This document shows positions 17,681-26,117 of a DNA stretch of 64,000 nt, piece by piece. The DNA is from Vulcanimicrobiota bacterium (GTDB taxonomy: Bacteria; Vulcanimicrobiota; Vulcanimicrobiia; Vulcanimicrobiales; Vulcanimicrobiaceae). Numbering within the stretch: the first letter of the stretch is position 1; each line of letters opens with the position of its first letter. Location of the stretch: NCBI GenBank assembly GCA_003151115.1, contig PLWS01000005.1:124001-188000 (forward strand), read 5' to 3'. The notes under the pieces were generated by a model. The model did not search any database and was not told where the DNA came from. It saw only the letters and a list, made by a program, of their open reading frames with translations. A program made the translations under genes and the position numbers.

Positions 17681-18749
17681 CCTGCTCGACCGCGCGGCTT
17701 CAGGCGGAAGGCTTTCCCTTGAAGAAGGCGTCCGGCTCTACCGCGAGGCCGACATTCACGATCTGGGCGCCGCGGCGCACGCGCGCCGCATGCAGCTCTA
17801 TCCCGAAGATGTCGTCACCTACGTGATCGACACGACCATAAACTATACAAACGTCTGCAACGTGCACTGCACATTCTGCGCATTTTTCCGTCCCGAAAAG
17901 CACGGCGAAGGCTACACGATGTCGCACGACGACGTGCTCGCGCGCGTGAAGTTCGCGGCCGACCAAGGCGCGACGCAGATCATGATTCAGGGCGGCGTCA
18001 ATCCCGAGCTGCGGTTATCGTGGTTCGAAGAACTGTTCGGACGCGTGCGTGCCGAGTATCCGGCAGTCGATTTACATTCGCTCTCCGTCTCGGAGGTGGT
18101 CGGGCTTTCGACCGTCGAGCAGTTGCCGGTGCCGGAGATCTTGGGACGCTTGCAAGCGGCCGGCATGAAATCGCTACCCGGCGCGGGTGCGGAGATTTTA
18201 GTCGAACGGGTCCGCAAGCGCATCAGCGCGCGCAAGGTCAAGCCGGAGGAGTGGATCGGCGTCATGCGCGAGGCGCAAAAGCTCGGCATGCCCACAACGG
18301 CCACGATGATGTTCGGCTCGATCGAAACCGACGAAGAACGCGTCGAGCATATGGACGTCATCCGCAATCTGCAGGACGAAATGGGCGGCTTCACTGCGTT
18401 CATCCCGTGGTATTACGTGCCGTGGAAGACGCCGCTGCGCGGCAAAGAAGCGACGGGGTTGGAGTACCTGCGTGTGCTGGCGGTATCGCGGCTTTATCTC
18501 GATAACGTTCCGCATTTGCAGGCATCGTGGCTTACCCCGGGACTAAAAATTGGGCAGGTCGCGCTGTACTACGGCTGCGACGACATGGGCGGCACGATTC
18601 TCGAGGAGCAGGTAGTCCACGATGCCGGCTCGACCAACGCCGCCACGCGCAAAGACGTCGAAGAGATCATTATTAAAGCCGGCTTCAAACCCGTCATTCG
18701 CGATACGTATTGGAATTTGCGCGCCGACATGGCGCTCGCCACTGCTTAG
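17667..18749 (+). CDS. mqnC: Cyclic dehypoxanthinyl futalosine synthase MqnC (radical SAM)
   Basis: A 360-aa radical SAM protein starting at GTG 17667, with GGAGG eight bases upstream and a 14-base overlap with mqnA. The Fe-S motif is NVCNVHCTFC (C64, C68, C71), followed by the family segments QIMIQGGVNPEL, PGAGAEILVERVR, TTATMMFGSIET and GGFTAFIPWYY. MqnC cyclises dehypoxanthine futalosine. mqnB and mqnD, needed for the remaining steps, are not in the window. Confidence 0.94.
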   Translation: MSVASLLDRAASGGRLSLEEGVRLYREADIHDLGAAAHARRMQLYPEDVVTYVIDTTINYTNVCNVHCTFCAFFRPEKHGEGYTMSHDDVLARVKFAADQGATQIMIQGGVNPELRLSWFEELFGRVRAEYPAVDLHSLSVSEVVGLSTVEQLPVPEILGRLQAAGMKSLPGAGAEILVERVRKRISARKVKPEEWIGVMREAQKLGMPTTATMMFGSIETDEERVEHMDVIRNLQDEMGGFTAFIPWYYVPWKTPLRGKEATGLEYLRVLAVSRLYLDNVPHLQASWLTPGLKIGQVALYYGCDDMGGTILEEQVVHDAGSTNAATRKDVEEIIIKAGFKPVIRDTYWNLRADMALATA

Positions 18750-18773
18750 AGCAGCATTCATGCGGGCCTCGAC

Positions 18774-18874
18774 ATGCGCGCCACAAGGGCGCGCTGCTCG
18801 GTCGTCCTTCGACCCTTCGGCTCGCGTTTCTGACGAAACGCTGCTCAGGACAGGCTTGCTCAGGATGACACCCC
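18774..18874. repeat. REP-like intergenic repeat, copy 2 (diverged, compound)
   Basis: Between the convergent ends of mqnC and mnmA are two hairpins, CGCGCC-ACAAG-GGCGCG and GCGTTTC-TGAC-GAAACGC. Each is followed by CTGCTC, and the unit ends in TGCTCAGGATGACACCCC as in copy 1. The middle portion GTCCTTCGAC is shared but then diverges. This appears to be a degenerate double unit. Confidence 0.6.
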
Positions 18875-18888
18875 AGTGGACGCCCCCC

Positions 18889-18942
18889 GACTGGCGCACT
18901 GTCGTGCGCTGCTCGGGGTCCTTCGACAAGCTCAGGATGACA
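18889..18942. repeat. REP-like intergenic repeat, copy 3
   Basis: GACTGGCG, a GCGCAC-TGTC-GTGCGC hairpin and GCTGCTC lead into the 27-base core that is identical to copy 1 at 10883-10909. Hairpin arms differ from copy 1 while keeping pairing (GCGTGC/GCACGC against GCGCAC/GTGCGC), which indicates selection on structure. It ends three bases before the mnmA stop codon. Confidence 0.75.
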
Positions 18943-18944
18943 TC

Positions 18945-20045
18945 TTAAAAAGTCGACTCGATGGTGGCGGCGCCGAGCACCTCTTCGCCGTTTAGATCGA
19001 AGAGCGCGACCAGTTGGCCGGGCGAAACGGCCTTCTGCGGTGTTTCGAAATCGACGCGCAGCGTACCGCCGTCGACGCTCGCGAGCGCAGGCTCTAAACT
19101 CGCACGATACCGCGTCATCACGAGCACACGGACCGGCGAGCCGTCGAAACGCTCCGGCGAGCCGTTGAATCGCTCCGGGCGAATCAGGTTAACTTCGTTC
19201 GCCGTTAGGCCGGTTACGGCGAGTTCGTCTTCGCGTCCGATGACGATGGTGTTTGTCGCCGCATCGATGCGCGTGACATAGCGCGCGCCTTCACCGCTGG
19301 CGGGCAAACCTTGGCGCTGTCCGATCGTGTAACCCGAAATCCCCGCGTGGCGGCCGACGATCTCGCCGGCGACCGTAACGACATCGCCCTCGCGCGCCGA
19401 CTCCGGGCGCAGCTCCGAAACAATATCGCGATAGTCGGCGCCTTCGACGAAGCAGATATCTTGCGACTCGACCTTATCGTGCACCGGCAACCCAAGGCGT
19501 TTTGCGTGCGCGCGCGTTTCTTGCTTGTCCAGCTCGCCGAGCGGAAGCAGTAACCGTGAAAGTTGTTCCGGTGTGAGCTGCGCGAGCGCGTACGCTTGAT
19601 CTTTGGCATGCGTGCCGCGCAGCAAATGCGGACCATCGGCGCGAACGTCGATACGCGCGTAGTGTCCGGTCGCCACATACTGCGCGCCGAGCGAATCGGC
19701 ATACTTGCGCAGAGTGCCGAGCTTCACGAAATTGTTACACGAGACGCACGGATTCGGCGTGCGGCCGGCGGCGTATTCTTCCGCGAAGCGGTCGATTACG
19801 CTGCGGCGGAACGTCTCTTCGAAATCGAGCACGTAATGCGGAATTCCCAGGGCGGCGGCGCTCCGCCGGGCGTCGTCAAAATCGTCCACGCCGCAGCAGC
19901 TGCGGGCGTGCGGCGCGCGCGTCTGCGAATACATCTTCATCGTGACGCCAATGACGTCGTAGCCCGCTTCCACCAGCAAGCCGGCTGCCACCGCCGAGTC
20001 CACTCCGCCGCTCATTGCGGCGATTACGCGCGTTTTCTCCATCAT
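18945..20045 (-). CDS. mnmA: tRNA 2-thiouridylase MnmA (TrmU)
   Basis: A 366-aa enzyme that thiolates U34 of tRNA Lys, Glu and Gln. It has the PP-loop SGGVDS (12-17), the catalytic Cys100 in TPNPCVSCNNFVK, the second Cys198 in ESQDICFVEG, the motif YTIGQRQGLPASGEG and a C-terminal beta-barrel. The C-terminal domain carries a seven-residue tandem duplication (PERFNGS/PERFDGS) encoded by a 21-base repeat. It is divergent from the RodZ-like gene with 46 bases between starts. Confidence 0.95.
   Translation of the reverse strand: MMEKTRVIAAMSGGVDSAVAAGLLVEAGYDVIGVTMKMYSQTRAPHARSCCGVDDFDDARRSAAALGIPHYVLDFEETFRRSVIDRFAEEYAAGRTPNPCVSCNNFVKLGTLRKYADSLGAQYVATGHYARIDVRADGPHLLRGTHAKDQAYALAQLTPEQLSRLLLPLGELDKQETRAHAKRLGLPVHDKVESQDICFVEGADYRDIVSELRPESAREGDVVTVAGEIVGRHAGISGYTIGQRQGLPASGEGARYVTRIDAATNTIVIGREDELAVTGLTANEVNLIRPERFNGSPERFDGSPVRVLVMTRYRASLEPALASVDGGTLRVDFETPQKAVSPGQLVALFDLNGEEVLGAATIESTF
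19137..19178. repeat. 21-base in-frame tandem duplication inside mnmA
   Basis: Two adjacent units, CGAGCCGTCGAAACGCTCCG and CGAGCCGTTGAATCGCTCCG (each plus a final G), differ at only two positions. They add seven residues to the MnmA C-terminal domain. The nearly identical copies suggest recent slippage or unequal exchange. Confidence 0.8.
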
Positions 20046-20091
20046 CTAAAGACACAGGATAACAGGATAGGGGCGCTAACAGAAGCTCCAT

Positions 20092-20787
20092 ATGGGGCTG
20101 GGCGAACGCTTTCGAGCAGCGCGCGAAGAACGGGGCCTCACCCTCTCTGAGGTCGGCGAGCAGCTGCGCATCCGCTCGGTTTATCTGGCCGCGATCGAGG
20201 AAGAAAACTGGAAGGCGATCGGCGCGCCGGTCTACATCCGGGGCTTCCTGCGAACTTACGCCCGCTTTCTGGGGCTCGATCCGGAAGAGGCCGTCGGCGA
20301 GTTCAACAGCGCCAGCGGCGTCGCGCCTTCGTCGGCCCCCGCGCCGGAGATCCGCATTTCCTCAGGCCAGCGGAGCATGGCGCCCCTCTTGTGGATCGCC
20401 GGAATCATCGCCATCGTGCTGATCGGTTTTGTGATTTACGTCTATGTATCGCCGCCGCGCGGCGTGACGATCGCCCAGCAGAGCTCCGCGCCGGCTGTAT
20501 CCCCATCGGCGGCTGCCGTTACGGCACATCCGGCGCCGCGTCCTCAGCCGCTGCTGACGCGAACGCTCGCGCTCAACGTAATCTCAGCATCTTGGCTCAG
20601 GGTAACCATTGATGGAAAGGTTAGTATGGAGGGAATATTTCCGCGGGGCACGAGCAAGATATTTCACGGCAGAACCGCGGTAGTGCGCGCCGGCAATGCA
20701 GCGGGCGTTGCGTTAACCATCGACGGCAAGCGGGTGGCGCCGCTCGGCGGCATCGGCGATGTAGCTGAAAAGAGTTTTAGTTTATAA
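20092..20787 (+). CDS. RodZ-like HTH transmembrane protein (DUF4115 C-terminus)
   Basis: A 231-aa protein with an N-terminal Xre-type HTH_25 domain (GERFRAAREERGLTLSEVGE, residues 1-70), one membrane helix (LLWIAGIIAIVLIGFVIYVYV), a Pro/Ala/Ser-rich linker and a C-terminal DUF4115 domain (SASWLRVTIDGKVSMEGIFP). This is the layout of RodZ, which connects MreB with the cell-wall elongation machinery. No mreB is nearby; the following genes are yajQ and rimO, a common neighbourhood for this family. Confidence 0.85.
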   Translation: MGLGERFRAAREERGLTLSEVGEQLRIRSVYLAAIEEENWKAIGAPVYIRGFLRTYARFLGLDPEEAVGEFNSASGVAPSSAPAPEIRISSGQRSMAPLLWIAGIIAIVLIGFVIYVYVSPPRGVTIAQQSSAPAVSPSAAAVTAHPAPRPQPLLTRTLALNVISASWLRVTIDGKVSMEGIFPRGTSKIFHGRTAVVRAGNAAGVALTIDGKRVAPLGGIGDVAEKSFSL

Positions 20788-20790
20788 TTT

Positions 20791-21285
20791 ATGCCAACCG
20801 ACGCATCGTTCGACATCGTCTCACGGGTCGATCAACAGGAGCTCGACAACGCGCTCAACCAGACGCGTAAAGAGATCGCCGGCCGTTTTGATTTCAAGAA
20901 CAGCAAGACGACGATTGAATACGATGGCAAGAAAGTCATCACGATCGTCTCCGACGACGAATTGAAGATGAAGAACGTCGTAGACATGCTTCAATCGAAG
21001 GCCGTCAAGCGCGGCATCGATCTCAAGAGTTTGGAGATGGGAACGGTCGAGCCCGCGGCCGGCGACACCGTACGGCGAACGGTCACGCTGAAAACAGGCA
21101 TCCCAAAAGACAAGATCAAGCCGCTGATGGACGCCATCAAAGATTTGAAACTCAAGGTAAGCGCGCAATATCAGGACGATCAGATTCGCGTTTCCGGAAA
21201 AAACAGGGACGATTTGCAGAAGGTCATCGCGCGGCTGCGCGCTCTCAGTTACGAGCTGCCGTTGCAATTCGTCAACTACCGGTAG
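20791..21285 (+). CDS. YajQ-family nucleotide-binding protein
   Basis: A 164-aa protein of standard YajQ length. Recognisable segments are SFDIVSRVDQQELDNALNQT, EIAGRFDFKNSKTTIEY, VKRGIDLKSLEMG and the final LRALSYELPLQFVNYR. Homologues bind nucleotides or RNA, and some bind cyclic di-GMP. It begins three bases after the RodZ-like stop, and its stop overlaps the rimO start by one base (TAGTG). Confidence 0.93.
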   Translation: MPTDASFDIVSRVDQQELDNALNQTRKEIAGRFDFKNSKTTIEYDGKKVITIVSDDELKMKNVVDMLQSKAVKRGIDLKSLEMGTVEPAAGDTVRRTVTLKTGIPKDKIKPLMDAIKDLKLKVSAQYQDDQIRVSGKNRDDLQKVIARLRALSYELPLQFVNYR

Positions 21286-22604
21286 TGCCTAAACGCGTCT
21301 CGTTTGTCAGTTTAGGCTGCGCGAAAAACCTCGTCGACACCGAAGTCATGATCGCGAAGCTCGGCGAAGCCGGCTGGGAACTCTGTGACGACTCAAAGCT
21401 TGCCGATGCGGTGGTCGTAAACACCTGTGCGTTCATCGACCCGGCGAAAGCCGAATCGACCGACGCGATCATGCAACAGGCGCAGCAGAAGAAACCCGAT
21501 CAGCACCTGATCGTCGCGGGGTGCTTGGCGCAGCGCTACGGCGAGCAACTGCAGGCGCTCGTCCCGGAGATCGACGGCGTCGTCGGCACCGGCGCATACG
21601 CGAGCATCGTAGAGGTGCTCACCGAAGCCGCCGCCGGCGCGCGCCCCGCGCGCCTGGGCTTCGAGCCCGAGCCCGAACACGATTTCTTGCCGCGTCTGGT
21701 CACCACGCCCCGGGCTACGGCCTACCTGAAGATCGCCGAGGGATGCGATCATCCGTGCACGTTTTGCATCATCCCACAGCTGCGCGGGCGTTTTCGCAGC
21801 CGCAGCGAGGAAGCTTTACTAAAGGAAGCGCGGGCGCTGGCTCAAGCCGGGACGCGCGAATTGGTGCTCATCGCCCAGGACTCGTCGATGTGGGGCCGGG
21901 ATCGTGGTTGGCGCCGCGGCGGTTTGGCGCATTTGCTGCGCGGCTTGCACGAAATTGAAGGTCTGGAATGGATCCGTCTGCTCTATCTCTATCCGGCCAC
22001 GATCGATAGCGAACTGATCGCCGCGATCGCTGAGTTGCCGAAGGTTTGCAAGTACATCGACATGCCGCTGCAGCACGCGCATCCCGAGATTTTGCGCGCG
22101 ATGCTGCGCCCCGGAAACGGCGAACGGTACTTGGAGATTCTGGAAGATTTCCGCAGCCGCATTCCGGGTGCAACGATGCGCTCGACCTTCATTGTCGGGT
22201 TTCCGGGCGAGAGCGAAGAACACGTAGATTATATGGAGGAGTGGATCGCGCGCGCGCAGCTCGATCGCGTCGGGTTTTTTCAGTACAGCAGCGAGCAAGG
22301 CACTCCGGGCGCGGCGCTTCCGGATCACGTGCCGGCCCGCGAACAACGCCGCCGCCTGGTGCGCCTGCGCGAAGCTCAGCGCGCCGCATCGCAAACGGCC
22401 CGGTCGCGGCGCATCGGCAGCACGGTTCGCGTTCTGGTCGAGAATCGCACGCGGCGCGGCTGGGCGGGCCGTTCGATGGGCGAGGCGCCCGGCGTGGACG
22501 GCGCGATTCATTTTCCTGGCGATGCGGTCCCGGGCGACTTCGTTCATGTCACGCTCGAACGCGCGACCGCGTTCGATTTCCATGGCCGGATAGCACATGG
22601 GTAA
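21285..22604 (+). CDS. rimO: Ribosomal protein uS12 methylthiotransferase RimO
   Basis: A 439-aa methylthiotransferase that modifies an aspartate of ribosomal protein S12. The N-terminal UPF0004 domain supplies one Fe-S cluster (C12 in SLGCAKN, C48 in NTCAF, C80 in AGCLAQR). The radical SAM motif is EGCDHPCTFC (C154, C158, C161), and a TRAM domain closes the protein. The sequence SLGCAKNLVDTE is the RimO rather than the MiaB form. GTG 21285 shares a base with the yajQ stop. Confidence 0.95.
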   Translation: MPKRVSFVSLGCAKNLVDTEVMIAKLGEAGWELCDDSKLADAVVVNTCAFIDPAKAESTDAIMQQAQQKKPDQHLIVAGCLAQRYGEQLQALVPEIDGVVGTGAYASIVEVLTEAAAGARPARLGFEPEPEHDFLPRLVTTPRATAYLKIAEGCDHPCTFCIIPQLRGRFRSRSEEALLKEARALAQAGTRELVLIAQDSSMWGRDRGWRRGGLAHLLRGLHEIEGLEWIRLLYLYPATIDSELIAAIAELPKVCKYIDMPLQHAHPEILRAMLRPGNGERYLEILEDFRSRIPGATMRSTFIVGFPGESEEHVDYMEEWIARAQLDRVGFFQYSSEQGTPGAALPDHVPAREQRRRLVRLREAQRAASQTARSRRIGSTVRVLVENRTRRGWAGRSMGEAPGVDGAIHFPGDAVPGDFVHVTLERATAFDFHGRIAHG

Positions 22605-23988
22605 ACATTTGCCTCCTGAGGACTATTCCGTAGAGCCGGTGCGAACGCGTCCGGCCGTATTCAAACGCGTGGCGATCGTTGCCGGTATCGTAGTCGCCGG
22701 CGTCATCGCGCTGCTGGCGGGCATGTCCGTTGCGCAGCACAAACCGGTTTGGCAGATCGTCGCGACGGCGCTCACGCCTTCGCCGCAGCAGGTCTTCCAT
22801 AAAAACAATATTCTGGTCTTGGTGGAAGGGCTGGATTACGACTATACGTCCAAAGACGAAGAGTATTCCAAGCAGGCCCGCAGCGACGTCATATGGGCGG
22901 TCAATCTCGACTTCATAACGCACCACGTCTATCAACTTTCTATCCCGCGCGACATGGTTGCGACGTTTCCGGGCGGCGGTCAGCAGAAGATCAATCAGGC
23001 TCAGTCCTATGGCGGCGTCACCGAAGCGCAAGCCGTCATCTCGCAGTTCTTGGGCATTCCAGCGTTCGACCGTTATATCGTACTCCGCGTGAACACGACC
23101 AAAGATCTTATCGCCGCCATCGGCGGCGTCGACGTCAAGGTCACGAACTCGGATTGCTTGATGCATCCGCAAAGCTGCACGAACGGTCCGCTCGATTACG
23201 ACGACACGTGGGGCCACCTGCACATTCACCTCAAGCCAGGGATGCAGCACCTCAACGGCAATCAAGCCGTCGGGTACATGCGATTCCGGCACGATTGGTG
23301 CGGCGATCCGTGCCGCATCATGCGCCAGCAGCAAGTGTTGCACGCCCTCTTGCGCAAATTGGCCGCCAACAAGCTGAACACGCTGCTGCACCTTAACGAT
23401 CTGCTCGGCGTTCTGAATCGCGACGTCTCGACGAACTTCACGACCCAGGAAGAAGTCAGCATCGCGACCGCGTTTGCGGATTTGCCGCCGAACGGCGTTA
23501 TCACCAAGCAGGTACCTTACGTTGCCGACGTGACGCTGTCGGACGGCGGCGCCGCGATCGTCCCCGATGAAACCAAGCGCGCGCAGCTCGTGCGCACGAT
23601 GCTGATCGCTCCGCCGCAGCCGAGCACGCCGCCCGATCCGGGTGCGTTGGCGGCCTTAGCTCCCGGCTCGCTGCGCGTCGATATCGAAAACGGAACCGGC
23701 GTTCCGGGCTTGGCGAAACGCGTGGCCGCGCTGCTGCGTTCGGAGGGCTTCAAGATCGCGCAAGTCGGCAACGCGCCCTCTGCTAACGTCGCGACCACCG
23801 AGGTGCACGAACACTCGCTCGTTGCAAACGCCGGCCTAAAAGTGCGCAATGGTTTGGGTTCGCTCGCGAGCCGAGTGCCGGTTATTTCCGAAGCCGTATC
23901 TTCGCAGACGCCATCACCGAGCGACGTCACCGTGATCATCGGCGGCGATCTCGTTACGGCGATGTCTTCTCCGACCGCATCGCAATGA
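22597..23988 (+). CDS. LytR-CpsA-Psr (LCP) family protein with LytR_C domain
   Basis: A 463-aa membrane-anchored protein: cytoplasmic N-terminus, one helix (VAIVAGIVVAGVIALLAGM), an LCP domain with YQLSIPRDMVATFPG, the Gln/Ala-rich segment, and GYMRFRHDWCGDPCRIMRQQ, then a C-terminal LytR_C domain (GSLRVDIENGTGVPGLAKRV). LCP enzymes move lipid-linked glycopolymers onto the cell wall or other acceptors. The ATG overlaps the rimO end by eight bases and its stop overlaps the deacetylase start by four. LCP proteins are less expected in diderms but do occur there. Confidence 0.9.
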   Translation: MGKHLPPEDYSVEPVRTRPAVFKRVAIVAGIVVAGVIALLAGMSVAQHKPVWQIVATALTPSPQQVFHKNNILVLVEGLDYDYTSKDEEYSKQARSDVIWAVNLDFITHHVYQLSIPRDMVATFPGGGQQKINQAQSYGGVTEAQAVISQFLGIPAFDRYIVLRVNTTKDLIAAIGGVDVKVTNSDCLMHPQSCTNGPLDYDDTWGHLHIHLKPGMQHLNGNQAVGYMRFRHDWCGDPCRIMRQQQVLHALLRKLAANKLNTLLHLNDLLGVLNRDVSTNFTTQEEVSIATAFADLPPNGVITKQVPYVADVTLSDGGAAIVPDETKRAQLVRTMLIAPPQPSTPPDPGALAALAPGSLRVDIENGTGVPGLAKRVAALLRSEGFKIAQVGNAPSANVATTEVHEHSLVANAGLKVRNGLGSLASRVPVISEAVSSQTPSPSDVTVIIGGDLVTAMSSPTASQ

Positions 23989-24809
23989 AACATTGGCGTG
24001 CGATCGCCATCGCGCTCGTCTGCGCGGCGCTGGCTTTCGGCGCGTTCCGGCTTTTCGAACATAGCGCGCGCCTTCAACCCGCACTCGTGACGCCGAAGAT
24101 GGATGCGCAGCAGGCTTTGTCGCCGTCGCTCGCCGGCCACGTGAAGCGCTTGCTGTGGGAGCAGGGACTCTACGGTAGCCGTGCGGGCCGCCCTAAGCTC
24201 ATCGCGCTGACGTTTGACGACGGACCTTATCCGGTATTCACGCCACTGTTGCTTGACGCGCTGGACAAATTGAAGATCCCGGCGACGTTTTTTTTGATCG
24301 GCCACGACGCAAAGCAATGGCCCGAGCTGACGGTGCGCATCGAACAAAACGGCGACGAGATCGCCAACCACACCGAGACGCACCCCGACCTCGATAAATT
24401 GAGTGACCCGCAGGTGCGCCGCGAAATCGTTGACGGTCGCACGTCGCTGGACGCGCTCGTCAAAGATCCAGCCATCGACCTGTTCTTCCGGCCGCCGCAC
24501 GGGCGGTATACCGTTGGGGTGGTGAAGATGGCTCAATCGCTCGGCTACACAACCGTCTTGTGGAACGACGATCCGGGGGACTGGCGAACCAGCCGGACCA
24601 CCCCGCAGGAGCTCGACGAGCACATCCGCCGGTTTGCGACCGCGCCCGATATCGTGCTGCTGCACAGCGGAAAGCTCGCGACCATCGAAATGCTGCCCGA
24701 GCTGGCGGCGGCCTTCCGCTCGGCTGGGTACCGGTTCGTCACTCTCGGGCAGCTGATGAGGGACGTGCCTCTGGACGACGTGAACCATCCGGCCAAGCAT
24801 CCCGTTTAG
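23985..24809 (+). CDS. Polysaccharide deacetylase (NodB, carbohydrate esterase 4)
   Basis: A 274-aa secreted or anchored esterase with an N-terminal hydrophobic segment (IAIALVCAALAFGAF). The NodB motifs are LTFDDGPYP (motif 1), NHTETHPDL (metal-binding His pair), FFRPPHGRY (motif 3), LWNDDPGDW and VLLHSG. It probably removes acetyl groups from peptidoglycan or an exopolysaccharide. Coupling to the LCP gene (ATGA) suggests both act on the same envelope polymer. Confidence 0.92.
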   Translation: MKHWRAIAIALVCAALAFGAFRLFEHSARLQPALVTPKMDAQQALSPSLAGHVKRLLWEQGLYGSRAGRPKLIALTFDDGPYPVFTPLLLDALDKLKIPATFFLIGHDAKQWPELTVRIEQNGDEIANHTETHPDLDKLSDPQVRREIVDGRTSLDALVKDPAIDLFFRPPHGRYTVGVVKMAQSLGYTTVLWNDDPGDWRTSRTTPQELDEHIRRFATAPDIVLLHSGKLATIEMLPELAAAFRSAGYRFVTLGQLMRDVPLDDVNHPAKHPV

Positions 24810-24816
24810 AGCCTGA

Positions 24817-24951
24817 ATGCCTCGGCAAATCATCGATACGGAATCGAGCCGGCCCCGCTACGTCCGGCGGGTGGCCTGGACTATCGTGACCCTATTCCTC
24901 GTCGTTGGTCTGCTGGCAGTCGCCTTCGTCCTACATTTTCCAGGAAAGTGA
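24817..24951 (+). CDS. Small single-pass membrane protein (44 aa)
   Basis: This frame is too short for the ORF track. From ATG 24817 it reads MPRQIIDTESSRPRYVRRVA, a helix WTIVTLFLVVGLLAVAFVLH, and FPGK before the stop. A basic cluster before the helix predicts an N-in orientation. It lies seven bases after the deacetylase and ends 44 bases before the next gene, so it is likely the last gene of the LCP-deacetylase operon. The role is unknown; a small envelope-complex subunit is possible. Confidence 0.6.
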   Translation: MPRQIIDTESSRPRYVRRVAWTIVTLFLVVGLLAVAFVLHFPGK

Positions 24952-24995
24952 TCCGCACGGCGGGTATCCTGGGAAGCCACCCCTCTAGGAGAACT

Positions 24996-26117
24996 ATGCT
25001 GCGCCGTTCCTTCCCCGGACTGATCTTTGCCCTGGCTTGCGCCGCGTCGTTTGCCGCATGTAGCGGTGGAAACGGCAGTTCCGGCTCCGTGCCCTCGAGC
25101 GGGGGCGTCCCCGGAATCGGGCCGAACTTCGTGACCAACACGCTGTACGTGACCAATACCACGCAAAACGTGCTGGAACTTTACACGCCCAGCCCGGCTG
25201 CGACGGCGACGCCGCAGTACGCGATTGGCGGGTCGAACACGCAACTGAACGGCCCGCAATACGATGCCTTCGACAGCACGAAGGTTCTCTATGTGACCAA
25301 CTACAATCCGGGCACGCAGATCGGCGCGCTGAACATTTATCAAACGTTTGCGACCGGAAACGTGCTGCCGCTGGCAACGGTGAGCGGCTCCGGCACGCTG
25401 ATCGATCAGCCGCACGGCGTCACTCTTTTAAGCAATGGAACGGTGGTCATCGCCAACACCTCGCCAAGCGGTTCGTTTCCGAACGCGGTGCTCGTCTTTA
25501 GCCCGCTAAGCTCGGGCTCGGCCCCCGCGCTGTCCGTCGTCATCGCGGGGAGCCTGACGCAGCTCAGCGCGCCGGCGGGCGTTTCATCTGACTCGAACAA
25601 GCAAGTCTTCGTCGCCAATCGCGGATCCGGTACGATCACGGCCTACGTCGTGCCCACGCCGACCCCGCTTCCCTCGACCACGCCTTCGCCGACACCGACG
25701 CTGGCACCGAGCGCAAGTCCGACGGCCTCGCCGACGCCCGTTCCGTTCAACAGCAATGTCGCGCCGACTATCGTGATCGGCGGTGCGCTGACGGGCCTGA
25801 TCGCTCCGACCGGAATCACGCTCGACGCCAACAACGTGATTTATGTGGCCGACCCGGATAACGGCGTTCCCAGCGTGCGCATCTTTGCGGCCGGTGCGAA
25901 CGGCAACGTCGCGCCCGTGCGCGTTATTAGCGGCGCGCTGACGCAGCTTTCGAATCCGCTCGACGTCAAGGTGGACGCTTCCGGAAATATCTATGTGACC
26001 GACTCGGGAGCCAACAAACTCTTGATCTTCGCGCCGGGCGCGAACGGCAACGTTGCCCCCGCGGTTGCGATTTCGCTGCCCATAGGCAGCGTCACGGGGC
26101 TCACACTATCGCCCTAG
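24996..26117 (+). CDS. Propeller-type lipoprotein (NHL-like repeats)
   Basis: The track ORF starts at 24948, but ATG 24996 has an ideal TAGGAG Shine-Dalgarno sequence and begins a lipoprotein signal, MLRRSFPGLIFALACAASFAAC (lipobox FAAC). The 373-aa product has a Gly/Ser-rich tether and repeated blades (TLYVTNTTQNVLELYTPSP, IYVADPDNGVPSVRIFAAGA, IYVTDSGANKLLIFAPGANG) typical of NHL/SMP-30-like propellers. They are interrupted by a Pro/Thr/Ser linker (about 230-260). No catalytic motif is visible. A related lipoprotein lies at 40.4 kb. Confidence 0.8.
   Translation: MLRRSFPGLIFALACAASFAACSGGNGSSGSVPSSGGVPGIGPNFVTNTLYVTNTTQNVLELYTPSPAATATPQYAIGGSNTQLNGPQYDAFDSTKVLYVTNYNPGTQIGALNIYQTFATGNVLPLATVSGSGTLIDQPHGVTLLSNGTVVIANTSPSGSFPNAVLVFSPLSSGSAPALSVVIAGSLTQLSAPAGVSSDSNKQVFVANRGSGTITAYVVPTPTPLPSTTPSPTPTLAPSASPTASPTPVPFNSNVAPTIVIGGALTGLIAPTGITLDANNVIYVADPDNGVPSVRIFAAGANGNVAPVRVISGALTQLSNPLDVKVDASGNIYVTDSGANKLLIFAPGANGNVAPAVAISLPIGSVTGLTLSP

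Noticed and set aside
23517-24833. 438-aa minus-strand ORF opposite LCP and deacetylase genes
   Set aside because: It spans two clearly real genes on the other strand and has no motif or ribosome-binding site.
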